Shown: piece after piece, positions 22,153-29,008 of the stretch | How the letters are laid out: every line of letters starts with the position of its first letter | Numbering within the stretch: position 1 is the first letter of the stretch | Source: CAZFLM01 sp964519955 | Lineage (GTDB): Bacteria > Armatimonadota > Chthonomonadetes > Chthonomonadales > CAJBBX01 | DNA: 29,008 nt | Direction: 5' to 3' | NCBI GenBank assembly: GCA_964519955.1 | Contig: CAZFLM010000080.1 | Coordinates: forward strand, 1-29,008 | Notes under the pieces: model-generated | Seen by the model: only the letters and a program-made list of their open reading frames with translations | Told to the model about the DNA's origin: nothing | The model's database searches: none | Translations under genes and position numbers: made by a program

Positions 22153-23565
22153 TCAGGAGCGTGCCTCCGTGAGTAGCAGTTGCTTGAGTTCGATCTGCAC
22201 GTGCTTCATTCCGAGGCCCTTCTCCGTCGTGCCCCAGAACATGCGAAGGAAGCGATCGTAGACGGTAGTGACGCGCGAATCCACGGTCATCCCGGAGCCG
22301 TCGTTCGCTGGATGCGGCCGGACGTCACGCGGATTGGTGTCCTCCGGCGTATCGCAGGAGATGGGCAGGTACTGATCAACCGGATGGCCGAAGGGCTTGT
22401 TGTTCTCGAACGGAAGCCAGCCAAGCCCAACCAGGTACACGTTGCTGATGATATGCATGCCCGTACCTGTCGGATTGGCAATGTCGATGTACACCAGCAG
22501 CTCTCGCGCCGGCACGCCGGCAGCCCGCAGGATGGCGTTTACGGCATGTGTCTGCTCCCAGCACCAGCCTGCTCCTCGGCGCAACGCCGCTTCGGAGTGA
22601 CCACCGTACTTGTCGAAGTAGGCTCGGAAGTCGCTGCGCTCCGCCTCGGTGGGATAGCGCAGGTTCTCATCCCACCAGCGGCTCACGTTGGCCACCGTGT
22701 CGATAGGCGTGCGCCCCTTCACCTTGCCGGCGATCTCCTTGACACGCTGCGTCGTCGGATCGCAAAGCGGCGTGGCAGCGAGGTACTCCTTCACCGCCGC
22801 GGGCAGGTCCGCATCGTAGCCGCCCGCCTTGCTCAGATCCGCTACGTACGGAGAGTCGACTATCGAGACACGGAGGCCGACAGCGTCGTCGCCGCGTGGG
22901 TACAGGCGGATCCGGCGCGCGCCCCACTTGTCCGTCGTCTCGTCGTGACGCTCGGCGCCGGTCACGGCGTAGGTGCACTTCTGGTACTGGTCGTCGGCCA
23001 AGAGGTCGAACTCGAAGTACCCGTTCCTCTGCACGGCTTCCCGCGCTCGCGGGACCAGACCCTCCTTGGTGAAGTTGACGGTGAGGCACCACTCCTTGAT
23101 GCCAACCTTCAGCGCGACTTCGCGGTAGTACGTGCTCTCCTTCTCGTCCATGGAGGAGCGCTTCAGGCGTGTCATGATCGACCGAGCGGAGGCGAAGTCA
23201 CCGGTGTCGGCCAGCGCCTGGGCATACTCCATGTGGCTGAAAGGACACGGGTGCTTCTGGGAGTTCATCCGGGCTACTGGCAACGCGTCGGCGAACCTCC
23301 GAAGAAGGCGCCGGCATGCCGAGATCATCCGCAGCTCGCCTTCGCCCAGTTCGCCGAGTTGGCTGGCCCGCACGAACCGCTCCTCAGCGCCCTTCCAGTC
23401 ATGCGCCGCGATCGCGTCCCACCCAGCCTTCTTCAGCGCCTCGAACTGCGACTGCTGTTGCCCCAGCGCGCACGCTCCAGCAGCGCCCAGCCTGGCGGCA
23501 GCTAGCCCGCCGGCCAGACGCGCCGTGGAGCGCAGCAGATCGCGTCGTGTGCACAGACTGGGCAT
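22153..23565 (-). CDS. Exported transglutaminase-like cysteine protease-fold protein
   Basis: A 470-residue protein. ATG 23565 follows GAGGAG and starts a Tat-like signal (CTRRDLLRSTARLAGGLAAARLG). Residues about 35-150 look like TPR-type helices (FEALKKAGWDAIAAHDWKGAEERFVRAS; EYAQALADTGDFASARSIM). A transglutaminase-like domain follows with catalytic Cys335 (GAGWCWEQTHAVNAILRAAGVPAR) and His371 (GMHIISNVYL). The usual third residue Asp is Glu387 here (GWLPFEN). The fold includes proteases and amidases as well as cross-linking enzymes. Substrate unknown. It is divergent from the DUF4838 gene, with a palindrome between. Confidence 0.8.
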   Translation of the reverse strand: MPSLCTRRDLLRSTARLAGGLAAARLGAAGACALGQQQSQFEALKKAGWDAIAAHDWKGAEERFVRASQLGELGEGELRMISACRRLLRRFADALPVARMNSQKHPCPFSHMEYAQALADTGDFASARSIMTRLKRSSMDEKESTYYREVALKVGIKEWCLTVNFTKEGLVPRAREAVQRNGYFEFDLLADDQYQKCTYAVTGAERHDETTDKWGARRIRLYPRGDDAVGLRVSIVDSPYVADLSKAGGYDADLPAAVKEYLAATPLCDPTTQRVKEIAGKVKGRTPIDTVANVSRWWDENLRYPTEAERSDFRAYFDKYGGHSEAALRRGAGWCWEQTHAVNAILRAAGVPARELLVYIDIANPTGTGMHIISNVYLVGLGWLPFENNKPFGHPVDQYLPISCDTPEDTNPRDVRPHPANDGSGMTVDSRVTTVYDRFLRMFWGTTEKGLGMKHVQIELKQLLLTEARS

Positions 23566-23620
23566 CTCGTTCTCCTCACGTATCGTCATCGCCGTCGACA
23601 GCGCAGTGCCGGTGCGCTGC

Positions 23621-23652
23621 TCATCCGCTCGCACAGCCATGCGAGCGGATGA
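23621..23652. promoter_or_regulatory. Perfect palindrome in the divergent intergenic region
   Basis: Arms TCATCCGCTCGCA (23621-23633) and TGCGAGCGGATGA (23640-23652) are perfect 13-bp inverted repeats around a 6-nt centre. It lies 55 bp before the leftward transglutaminase-like gene and 135 bp before the rightward DUF4838 gene, and not at the end of any gene. A dimeric regulator's operator is the simplest reading; a cruciform or RNA hairpin is possible. Confidence 0.6.
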
Positions 23653-23786
23653 TACCCGCAGAGGCCGCGGTCGTCAACGATCGCGCCGTGCGCGGCGTCT
23701 CGTCGCGCGGTCCTGCAGGACACTCCGGCGCTGCGCCGAACTACGTCGCGATACTCGCCCGCACCGTGTCCCGCAGAGGAGCTGCC

Positions 23787-26153
23787 ATGATGACCGCCCT
23801 GCTCGCCTGTTTCGCCGCTATCCTCGCTGCTGTGCCTGCCCCGGCGCCCTCGCTGACGCTTGCATCGCGCGGCGGCACGCGCTACGCGATCGCGCTGGCG
23901 CCCGATGCGACTGCGCCCGAGAAGAACGCGGCCGAGGAGTTGCGCTCCTATCTGAAGCAGATCACCGGCGCGGACTTCGCCATCACTGCGCCGGCCCAGG
24001 TGGGCACGCGACCGGTGATCGCGGTGGGGCCGGGCGCCGCGCGCGCGATTGCGCCGGATCTGGCGCTGGACGCGGCCAGACTGGGCGACGACGGCATCGT
24101 GTGGGCGACACGCGGCGCGAACCTGGTGCTGACCGGCGGCGCCGGCTCGAAGCGCGGCACGCTCTACGCGGTCTACGAGTTTGTGGAGAAACAACTCGGG
24201 GTGCGTTGGTGGACGCCCACCGAGAGCACCGTTCCCCACAAGCGCACGCTGCGCATTGCCCCGATCGATCGCGTGTATGTGCCGCAGATCGCCTATCGCG
24301 ACATCCTCCACACGGATCTTCAGGCGCTGCCGGAGGCGGGCGGCCCCGCGAGTGCGGCGAACGCCGCGCGCATGCGCTTCGCCGTGCGGCAGCGAGTGAA
24401 TGGGCACGCGGGGTGGATCGCGCCGGAGTGGGGCGGGCACTACCAGATCATCGGCTGGTGCCACACGTTCTACGCGTGGATGCCGCCCGACAAGTACTTC
24501 GCCGCGCATCCGGAGTGGTACAGCCTCATCGGCGGCAAGCGCACGGCCGAGAACGCCCAGCTCTGCTGCACGAACGAGGAGATGGTCGCCGAGTTGGCGC
24601 GCAACGTGCTCGCCCAGATTCGCGCCAATCCGGACGCGGGCTACATCTCCGTCTCGCAGAACGACTCGGCGGGCAACTGCCAGTGCCCCAAGTGCCGCGC
24701 CATCGACGAGGCCGAGGGTTCGCCATCCGGCTCGCTGCTCTACTGCGTCAACAAGGTCGCCGAGGCGGTCGAGAAGGAGTACCCCAACTTCAAGGTCGAG
24801 ACGCTGGCCTACTGGTACACCCGCAAGCCACCGAAGACCGTGCATCCCCGCCCAAACGTGCTCATCCGCCTGGCGATCATCGAGCGATGGTCCGCCCAGC
24901 CCGTCGAGAGCGAACAGAACCGCCAGATCCACGAGGACATGAAGGCCTGGGCCGCGATCGCCCCCAACCTCTTCGTGTGGGACTACATCGACAACATGTG
25001 GTGCTTGTTCATCGCGCATCCGAACTCGCACATCATCGTGCCGGATGCTCGCACGTACGCGCAGAACCACGTGGTCGGCGTGTTCTACGAGGGCGACGAC
25101 GCCACGGTCTCGGTCGGCGAGGATGAGCTGCGGGCCTACCTGATGGCGCACGCGCTGTGGGACCCGTCGGTCGACTCCGAGGCGCTCATCGGCGAGTTCC
25201 TGCGCGGCTACTACGGCAAGGCGGCGCCCGTGCTGCGCGAGTGTCTGCGGATCGTGGCGGAGGAGGGCGGGCGCGTCCGCATCGGCGGGAATGGCGACGG
25301 CACCGACCAGGCCGCCTGGCTCCGCCTGGACGCGATGAACCGCCTGACCGCGCTCTACGACAAGGCGGAGAAGCTGGTGGCTGGCGACGAGGTCTTGTTG
25401 ACCCGAGTCCAGCGCATGCGCTCGCAGACCGACCACCAGTGGCTGAAGGGCTACGACCGCTACCGCGCCCTGGCCGTGACGAAAGGCGAGCCCTTCCGCG
25501 GCCCGAAGGACCCGGTCGCCGCCGCCGAGCAGTTCATCGAGCGGGCCAAGTCGTACGGGGCCGACCGCCTCTGCTGGGCCGATCCCTCTGCGAAGTTCAG
25601 CGACGAGGCCACGCGCCTCCTCGAAGCGGCGAAGCGCTCCGCAGCGATCAAGGTGCCCGCGCGTGCGCCGTCGCTGCCCGAGTTGCTGAAGGGCAAGGCG
25701 GCCGGCCGCGTGGTGGACGTGCAGGAGGCCCTGTTCGACTACCCGGCCCCAGAGCCCGGCGCAGCGTCGCAGGTGGACGACGCGAAGGCGTCGAACGGGC
25801 GCGCCGCGTTCGTCAATCCTGCGATCAGCACCTGGCCCGTGCAGATTCACAACTGGGCGGAGAAGGGCGCAACCGGGCGCTGCCACATCTACGCGAGCAT
25901 CCGGTTCGAGCCGATCGCCAAGACCGGCCTCGCCTTCGTCGGCGGGGTGTGGGACACGCAGGCCAGCCGCGACGAGGCGCCGCTGGTGGTGAACATCGAG
26001 GAAGCGAAGAAGCCCGGCGAGTACGCGCTGTATGACCTGGGGGTGCACGACGTTCGCGATGCGCTCTACGTGTGGTTCGGCACCACCCGCGAGGTCACGC
26101 CGCAGACGATAGAGGGGATCTACGTGGACCGGGTGCTGTTCGTGAAGGAGTAG
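23787..26153 (+). CDS. Secreted DUF4838 protein (GH20-like N-domain and barrel)
   Basis: A 788-residue protein. ATG 23787 (or the adjacent ATG at 23790) follows AGAGGAG, and MMTALLACFAAILAAVPAPAP is a short signal peptide; the open frame upstream is spurious. Residues about 25-150 are the alpha-glucuronidase/GH20-type N-terminal domain (PEKNAAEELRSYLKQITGADFAI; GTLYAVYEFVEKQLGVRWWTPTE). Residues about 150-520 are DUF4838, with YISVSQNDSAGNCQCPKC placing Asp293 beside a Cys298/Cys300/Cys303 cluster. The C-terminal ~200 residues are beta-rich. DUF4838 is thought to be a glycoside hydrolase-type barrel, without a firmly known substrate. It converges on the Rpn B locus across a shared hairpin. 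Confidence 0.88.
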   Translation: MMTALLACFAAILAAVPAPAPSLTLASRGGTRYAIALAPDATAPEKNAAEELRSYLKQITGADFAITAPAQVGTRPVIAVGPGAARAIAPDLALDAARLGDDGIVWATRGANLVLTGGAGSKRGTLYAVYEFVEKQLGVRWWTPTESTVPHKRTLRIAPIDRVYVPQIAYRDILHTDLQALPEAGGPASAANAARMRFAVRQRVNGHAGWIAPEWGGHYQIIGWCHTFYAWMPPDKYFAAHPEWYSLIGGKRTAENAQLCCTNEEMVAELARNVLAQIRANPDAGYISVSQNDSAGNCQCPKCRAIDEAEGSPSGSLLYCVNKVAEAVEKEYPNFKVETLAYWYTRKPPKTVHPRPNVLIRLAIIERWSAQPVESEQNRQIHEDMKAWAAIAPNLFVWDYIDNMWCLFIAHPNSHIIVPDARTYAQNHVVGVFYEGDDATVSVGEDELRAYLMAHALWDPSVDSEALIGEFLRGYYGKAAPVLRECLRIVAEEGGRVRIGGNGDGTDQAAWLRLDAMNRLTALYDKAEKLVAGDEVLLTRVQRMRSQTDHQWLKGYDRYRALAVTKGEPFRGPKDPVAAAEQFIERAKSYGADRLCWADPSAKFSDEATRLLEAAKRSAAIKVPARAPSLPELLKGKAAGRVVDVQEALFDYPAPEPGAASQVDDAKASNGRAAFVNPAISTWPVQIHNWAEKGATGRCHIYASIRFEPIAKTGLAFVGGVWDTQASRDEAPLVVNIEEAKKPGEYALYDLGVHDVRDALYVWFGTTREVTPQTIEGIYVDRVLFVKE

Positions 26154-26172
26154 GCGGCTCGCCCGCCTACTC
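26148..26172. terminator. Bidirectional hairpin spanning both stop codons
   Basis: GAGTAGGCGG (26148-26157) and CCGCCTACTC (26163-26172) form a perfect 10-bp stem with a 5-nt loop. The left arm contains the TAG of the DUF4838 gene, and the right arm overlaps the TGA of the leftward RpnS-like gene. It can end transcription from both sides, though no T run follows. Confidence 0.65.
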
Positions 26173-26465
26173 AGTTCGGCGTTCCCGTGGGCAGTTCGTC
26201 CAATCGCATCTGCTCAAGCGTCTCTGCCGCAAGGCCGCGCTCAAACAGCGCCTCCAGCGTCTCCACGTCCTCGATCTGCTCGATGCGCATGGCCGCAGGT
26301 GTCGGCAGCTCGCCGAACTTGGTGCGGAGCAGCCGCAAGAGCGTCCGGCGAGCGCTAAGTGCTGCGCCCTGCGCGACACCTTGCGCGACGAGGTAGTCCT
26401 CCCAACGCGTGATGCTGCCCATGGGGTCCTCCATTCCGCTCTGGTGCAGGAGCACCGCGAACCGG
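26170..26465. repeat. Tandem duplication at Rpn locus B, downstream copy
   Basis: Direct repeat of 26507-26825, about 41 bp apart. This copy lacks 24 nt that encode eight residues (around GVERGMERG) in the other. It carries the 3' end of the Rpn gene including the internal start. Confidence 0.88.
26171..26422 (-). CDS. Free-standing Rpn C-terminal domain gene (RpnS-like), locus B
   Basis: An 83-residue protein from ATG 26422 with GGAGG (26432-26428 on the minus strand) 5 nt upstream. It runs MGSITRWEDYLVAQG to MRLDELPTGTPN and ends with its own TGA. It is nearly identical to residues 226-316 of the Rpn gene upstream, with about ten substitutions and an eight-residue deletion, and no nuclease domain. 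Homology extends upstream through FAVLLHQSG, so it arose by tandem duplication of the Rpn 3' end. It starts 85 nt after the Rpn stop on the same strand, so probably the same transcript. A role as extra antitoxin is inferred from the RpnS model. Confidence 0.75.
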   Translation of the reverse strand: MGSITRWEDYLVAQGVAQGAALSARRTLLRLLRTKFGELPTPAAMRIEQIEDVETLEALFERGLAAETLEQMRLDELPTGTPN

Positions 26466-26506
26466 CCAGCGCTTGAGCCAGCATGGGCCTGGTTCGCGCC
26501 GCCTGC

Positions 26507-26825
26507 CTCAGTTCGGCGTTCCCGTGGGCAGCTCGTCCAGTCGCATCTGCTCAAGCGTGTCTGCCGCAAGGCCGCGCTCAAACAGCGCCTCCAGCGTCTC
26601 GGCGTCCTCGATCTGCTCGATGCGCATGGCCGCAGGCGCTGGCAGTTCGCCGAACTTGGCGCGAAGCAGCCGCAAGAGCGTCCGGCGCGCGCCAAGGGCC
26701 GCGCCCTGCGCGACTCCCCGTTCCATTCCTCGCTCAACGCCCTGCTGGATCAGGTAATCCTCCCAACTCGTGACGTTGCCCATGGGGTCCTCCAGACCGC
26801 TCTGGTGCAGAAGCACCGCGAACCG
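26507..26825. repeat. Tandem duplication at Rpn locus B, parent copy
   Basis: Parent unit inside the full-length Rpn gene; partner of 26170-26465. Confidence 0.88.
26508..26783 (-). CDS. Predicted internally started RpnS-like antitoxin, locus B
   Basis: In-frame ATG 26783 is codon 226 of the Rpn gene, the same codon number as at locus A, with GGAGG 5 nt upstream. The product would be 91 residues starting MGNVTSWEDYLIQQG. Translation from this site is predicted by analogy with E. coli Rpn genes. Confidence 0.6.
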   Translation of the reverse strand: MGNVTSWEDYLIQQGVERGMERGVAQGAALGARRTLLRLLRAKFGELPAPAAMRIEQIEDAETLEALFERGLAADTLEQMRLDELPTGTPN

Positions 26826-27458
26826 CTCGCTCTCCGTATCGGTCAGCGTCAGGTACTTGTCTACCACATGCTGGAGCAGCGAGCGGCGAGCGTCGTCTGT
26901 CGACACGCGATACAGCCGCTGCAGCGCCCGCAGTTTGCGCCGCGCCCGGTCCTCACCAGGTGCCTGCATCAGGGCGCTGACGGCCGGCGCGAACGCGTTG
27001 TCGACGTGCTCGTAGTCGGCGGCGACCAGATCCGCGGGGCCGACCACCGAGTACTGGAACGACAGCACCGGCTGCCCGAGCACGTGTTCTTCGTACCGCG
27101 CCTTCACCAGGCCGCCGACGCCGGGGCACAAGTAGAGCACGATCGGGTACACCGGCTTGCGCAGCCTCAGGCGCAGCAGGCTGTAGTACTCCCACATACG
27201 GAACGGCACGTCCGAATCGCGGGCCGCCTGCACCTCGATGTGGATGAGAACAAGCTCCGCCTGCCCGTCGGTCGTCTGCATCTCCACGAGCACGTCTGGC
27301 TCGCGGCGGGCGCCCTCTGGCAGGTCGGTGAACACCTCCTTGTCCATCGGCTGCACCGTTGCGAGATCCAGCCGACTCGCCTCGTCGGGCAGGAACGTGC
27401 GCATGAAGTCAGGCAGGCATGCCGACAGCACGATCTTCCACAGCTCGTCGTGGCGCAT
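26508..27458 (-). CDS. Rpn-family PD-(D/E)XK nuclease, locus B
   Basis: A 316-residue protein. ATG 27458 (MRHDELWKIVLSACLPDFM) has GGGAGG 5 nt upstream, preferred over a longer frame that would cover the promoter. It is homologous along its length to the locus A nuclease (shared MDKEVFTDLPEGARREPDVL-type and RMWEYYSLLRLR segments). The catalytic residues match: Asp in REPDVLVEM and the ExQ pair in VLIHIEVQA. After residue 225 it carries the RpnS-like C-terminal domain with an insertion GVERGMERGVAQ. It is a predicted endonuclease toxin, possibly in phage defence or recombination. It has its own promoter and is followed by the free-standing C-terminal gene. Confidence 0.9.
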   Translation of the reverse strand: MRHDELWKIVLSACLPDFMRTFLPDEASRLDLATVQPMDKEVFTDLPEGARREPDVLVEMQTTDGQAELVLIHIEVQAARDSDVPFRMWEYYSLLRLRLRKPVYPIVLYLCPGVGGLVKARYEEHVLGQPVLSFQYSVVGPADLVAADYEHVDNAFAPAVSALMQAPGEDRARRKLRALQRLYRVSTDDARRSLLQHVVDKYLTLTDTESERFAVLLHQSGLEDPMGNVTSWEDYLIQQGVERGMERGVAQGAALGARRTLLRLLRAKFGELPAPAAMRIEQIEDAETLEALFERGLAADTLEQMRLDELPTGTPN

Positions 27459-27497
27459 GTGGTCCTCCCGGCGCGGAGAGGTCGTTCCGACATCACT

Positions 27498-27526
27498 ATC
27501 ATAGCAGCACAGCGCGCCGCTGGCAA
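27498..27526 (-). promoter_or_regulatory. Strong extended -10 promoter of Rpn locus B
   Basis: Read leftwards: TTGCCA (5 of 6) at 27526-27521, a 17-bp spacer, and TATGAT (5 of 6) at 27503-27498, with TG one base before the -10 (extended -10). Transcription near 27491 gives a 33-nt leader. Confidence 0.8.
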
Positions 27527-27547
27527 GTCCGCCGCGCCCAGACGCCA

Positions 27548-27584
27548 ACCGGGGTGCGGCTCACTCGCGAGCACGCACCCCGGT
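27548..27584. terminator. Hairpin after the glutamate synthase gene
   Basis: A perfect 11-bp stem (ACCGGGGTGCG / CGCACCCCGGT) extended by GCTC/GAGC with a one-base bulge, 28 bp beyond the stop at 27613. It separates this gene from the Rpn promoter. The T run after it is poor. Confidence 0.65.
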
Positions 27585-27612
27585 CCCAGTCGCACCGCCA
27601 CCAAGCCGCCGG

Positions 27613-29008
27613 CTACCTCATCCGCGCTCCGACGAGCGGCAGTTGGCTGCGGTCCGCGGTCAGGAACTCGTCGACCGCGCGCGCCGCCTCGCGTCCCTCA
27701 GCGATGGCCCACACGACCAGCGACTGGCCGCGGCGCATGTCGCCCGCCGCGAACACGCCCGGCACGTTGGTAGCGTAGTCGCCGCCGGTCTTGACGTTGC
27801 CGCGCTTGTCCAGCTCCACGCCAAGCGAGGAGAGCAGGGGGCTATGCTCCGGGTGCAGGAAGCCCAGCGCCAGCAGCACGAGGTCGCAGTCGATGCCGAA
27901 CTCGGAGCCGGGCACGTCGCTCATGGGGCGCCGCCCATCGGGCCCGGGCTCGCCGAACTCGACGCGCACGGCATTCAGGCGCGTCACGCGGCCATCGCGC
28001 CCCCCAAACCCCTTGGTGTTCACGCTCCAGTCGCGGATGCCGCCTTCCTCGTGCGCCGACGACGTGCGCAGGATCATGGGGTAGGTCGGCCACGGCATGC
28101 CCGGCGTGCGGTCGTCCGGCGGCTTCGGCAGCAACTCGAGCTGCGTGACACTCGCTGCACCGTGGCGCAGGGCCGTGCCCAGGCAGTCGGCGCCCGTGTC
28201 GCCCCCGCCCAGGACGACGACGCGCTTGCCCTCGGCGTGGATCCGCTCGCCGACGATGGGGTCGCCCGCGCACACCCTGTTCTGCTGGGTCAGGTACTCC
28301 ATGGCGAAGTGGATGCCGCCCAACTCGCGCCCGGGAACCGGCAAGTCGCGCGGCGCCGTCGATCCGCCAGCGACTACCACGGCGTCGAAGCAGGCACGAA
28401 GCTCTTCGGCGGAGACGTCGACGCCCACGTTCACGCCGGGGCGGAAGAGGACGCCCTCCTCCGCCATCAGCTCGAGCCGGCGGTCGAGAACCGACTTCTC
28501 CAGCTTGAAGTCCGGGATGCCGTACCGCAGCAGCCCACCGATGCGGTCGGCCCGCTCGTATACGGTGACACGGTGCCCGGCGCGGTTGAGCTGCGCGGCG
28601 GCCGCGAGCCCCGACGGGCCGGAGCCTACCACCGCCACCGTCTTGCCGGTGCGCTCGGCCGGGGGCAGCGCGACGACGTACCCGCGCTCGAACCCCTCGT
28701 CGATGATCCGCTGCTCGATCTGCTTGATGGTGACCGCGGGCTGGTTGATGCCGAGGACGCAGGCAGTCTCGCAAGGCGCGGGGCAGAGGCGGCCCGTGAA
28801 CTCGGGGAAGTTGTTCGTCGCGTGCAGCCGATCGAGGGCGTCGCGCCACCGGTCCCGGTACGCAATGTCATTGAAGTCCGGGATGATGTTGCCCAGCGGG
28901 CACCCGGAGTGGCAGAACGGCACGCCGCAATCCATGCAGCGGGAGGCCTGGGTCATCAGGTCCTTCTGCTCCAGTGGGATGTAGACCTCGCGCCAGTCGT
29001 GTACGCGC
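27613..29008 (-). CDS. gltD: Glutamate synthase (NADPH) small subunit, 5' end outside the window
   Basis: 465 codons are visible, and the frame is open to the right edge: the codons before ATG 28956 read RVHDWREVYIPLEQKDL, which belongs to the GltD N-terminus, so that ATG is internal. Iron-sulphur ligands: CMDCGVPFCHSGCPLGN and CPAPCETAC. The FAD-binding Rossmann motif is VVGSGPSGLAAAAQLNRAG, and the NADPH motif VVVLGGGDTGADCLG. The end (GVFAAGDMRRGQSLVVWAIAEGREAA) is the conserved FAD ATG-like motif. The subunit passes electrons from NADPH to the large subunit, which makes glutamate from glutamine and 2-oxoglutarate. The large subunit gene would be expected upstream, beyond the window. Related oxidoreductases share the fold, but the opening cysteine motif fits GltD. 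Confidence 0.93.
   Translation of the reverse strand, partial: RVHDWREVYIPLEQKDLMTQASRCMDCGVPFCHSGCPLGNIIPDFNDIAYRDRWRDALDRLHATNNFPEFTGRLCPAPCETACVLGINQPAVTIKQIEQRIIDEGFERGYVVALPPAERTGKTVAVVGSGPSGLAAAAQLNRAGHRVTVYERADRIGGLLRYGIPDFKLEKSVLDRRLELMAEEGVLFRPGVNVGVDVSAEELRACFDAVVVAGGSTAPRDLPVPGRELGGIHFAMEYLTQQNRVCAGDPIVGERIHAEGKRVVVLGGGDTGADCLGTALRHGAASVTQLELLPKPPDDRTPGMPWPTYPMILRTSSAHEEGGIRDWSVNTKGFGGRDGRVTRLNAVRVEFGEPGPDGRRPMSDVPGSEFGIDCDLVLLALGFLHPEHSPLLSSLGVELDKRGNVKTGGDYATNVPGVFAAGDMRRGQSLVVWAIAEGREAARAVDEFLTADRSQLPLVGARMR

Noticed and set aside
21775..22176. A 133-codon plus-strand frame in the intergenic region
   Set aside because: No Shine-Dalgarno, no domain, overlap with the start of the methyltransferase gene and with a leftward promoter.
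23586..26048. An 820-codon antisense frame across the DUF4838 gene
   Set aside because: It is antisense to a gene with recognised domains, and its content is His/Arg-rich without motifs.
1..29008. CRISPR array, tRNA, rRNA, integrase or IS element
   Set aside because: No regularly spaced direct repeats, cloverleaf-like sequences or recombinase motifs were noticed. The Rpn genes are annotated in some databases as putative transposases, but no terminal inverted repeats flank them.

Overview
This is a high-GC bacterial window, roughly two thirds G+C by eye. Most genes have clear Shine-Dalgarno sequences and several have textbook sigma70-type promoters (TTGACx, 17 bp, TATxxT). The gene content is a scattered set of secreted carbohydrate-active or carbohydrate-binding proteins (GH31, GH127, DUF4838, DUF6055 with LamG domains, one large unassigned hydrolase-like protein), a Gfo/Idh/MocA dehydrogenase, and many small nuclease toxins. 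This mix is typical of Armatimonadota, and also of Planctomycetota or related soil and sediment lineages. The phylum is an inference and cannot be fixed from this window. No rRNA, tRNA, CRISPR array, integrase or IS transposase was seen.

Layout. 1-844 (-): start of a YicI-like alpha-xylosidase cut by the window edge. 985-2319 (+): two tandem type II toxin-antitoxin modules, a MazF/PemK pair then a VapBC pair, each with toxin and antitoxin overlapping by 11 bp. 2403-5801 (+): a large secreted DUF6055/beta-helix/LamG protein. 5877-8775: a DUF4870 membrane protein, a Gfo/Idh/MocA oxidoreductase, a YhhN-family membrane protein and a Cys-containing unknown. 8983-11433 (+): a GH127 beta-L-arabinofuranosidase. 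11447-14366 (-): two paralogous HEAT-repeat membrane proteins joined by an ATGA overlap, and a membrane-anchored protein with a four-fold ADGS repeat. 14530-15974 (+): an Rpn-type PD-(D/E)XK nuclease followed by a stand-alone copy of its C-terminal domain. 16142-19105 (+): a large secreted hydrolase-like protein. 19207-21781: a macro-domain protein, an MFS transporter and a TrmH/SpoU methyltransferase. 22153-26153: a transglutaminase-like protein and a DUF4838 protein, divergent around a perfect palindrome. 26171-27458 (-): a second Rpn nuclease, again followed by a stand-alone C-terminal domain gene. 27613-29008 (-): glutamate synthase small subunit, cut by the right edge.

The most notable signal is the Rpn family. 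Both full-length nuclease genes carry a well-placed internal Shine-Dalgarno plus ATG at the same codon (226). This is the arrangement expected for an intragenic RpnS antitoxin. At both loci the same transcript then continues into an extra free-standing gene for just that C-terminal part, with its own Shine-Dalgarno and ATG. One free-standing copy is a recent tandem duplicate and the other is an old, diverged one. A third, decayed Rpn 5' end with its promoter region lies at about 13501-13665. I read this as an Rpn toxin/antitoxin family in which the internal antitoxin has been released as a separate downstream gene. This is inference from sequence layout and is testable.

The secreted enzymes suggest use of arabinose- and xylose-containing plant polysaccharides. 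They are separate transcription units rather than one polysaccharide-utilisation operon, and no SusCD-type transporter is visible.
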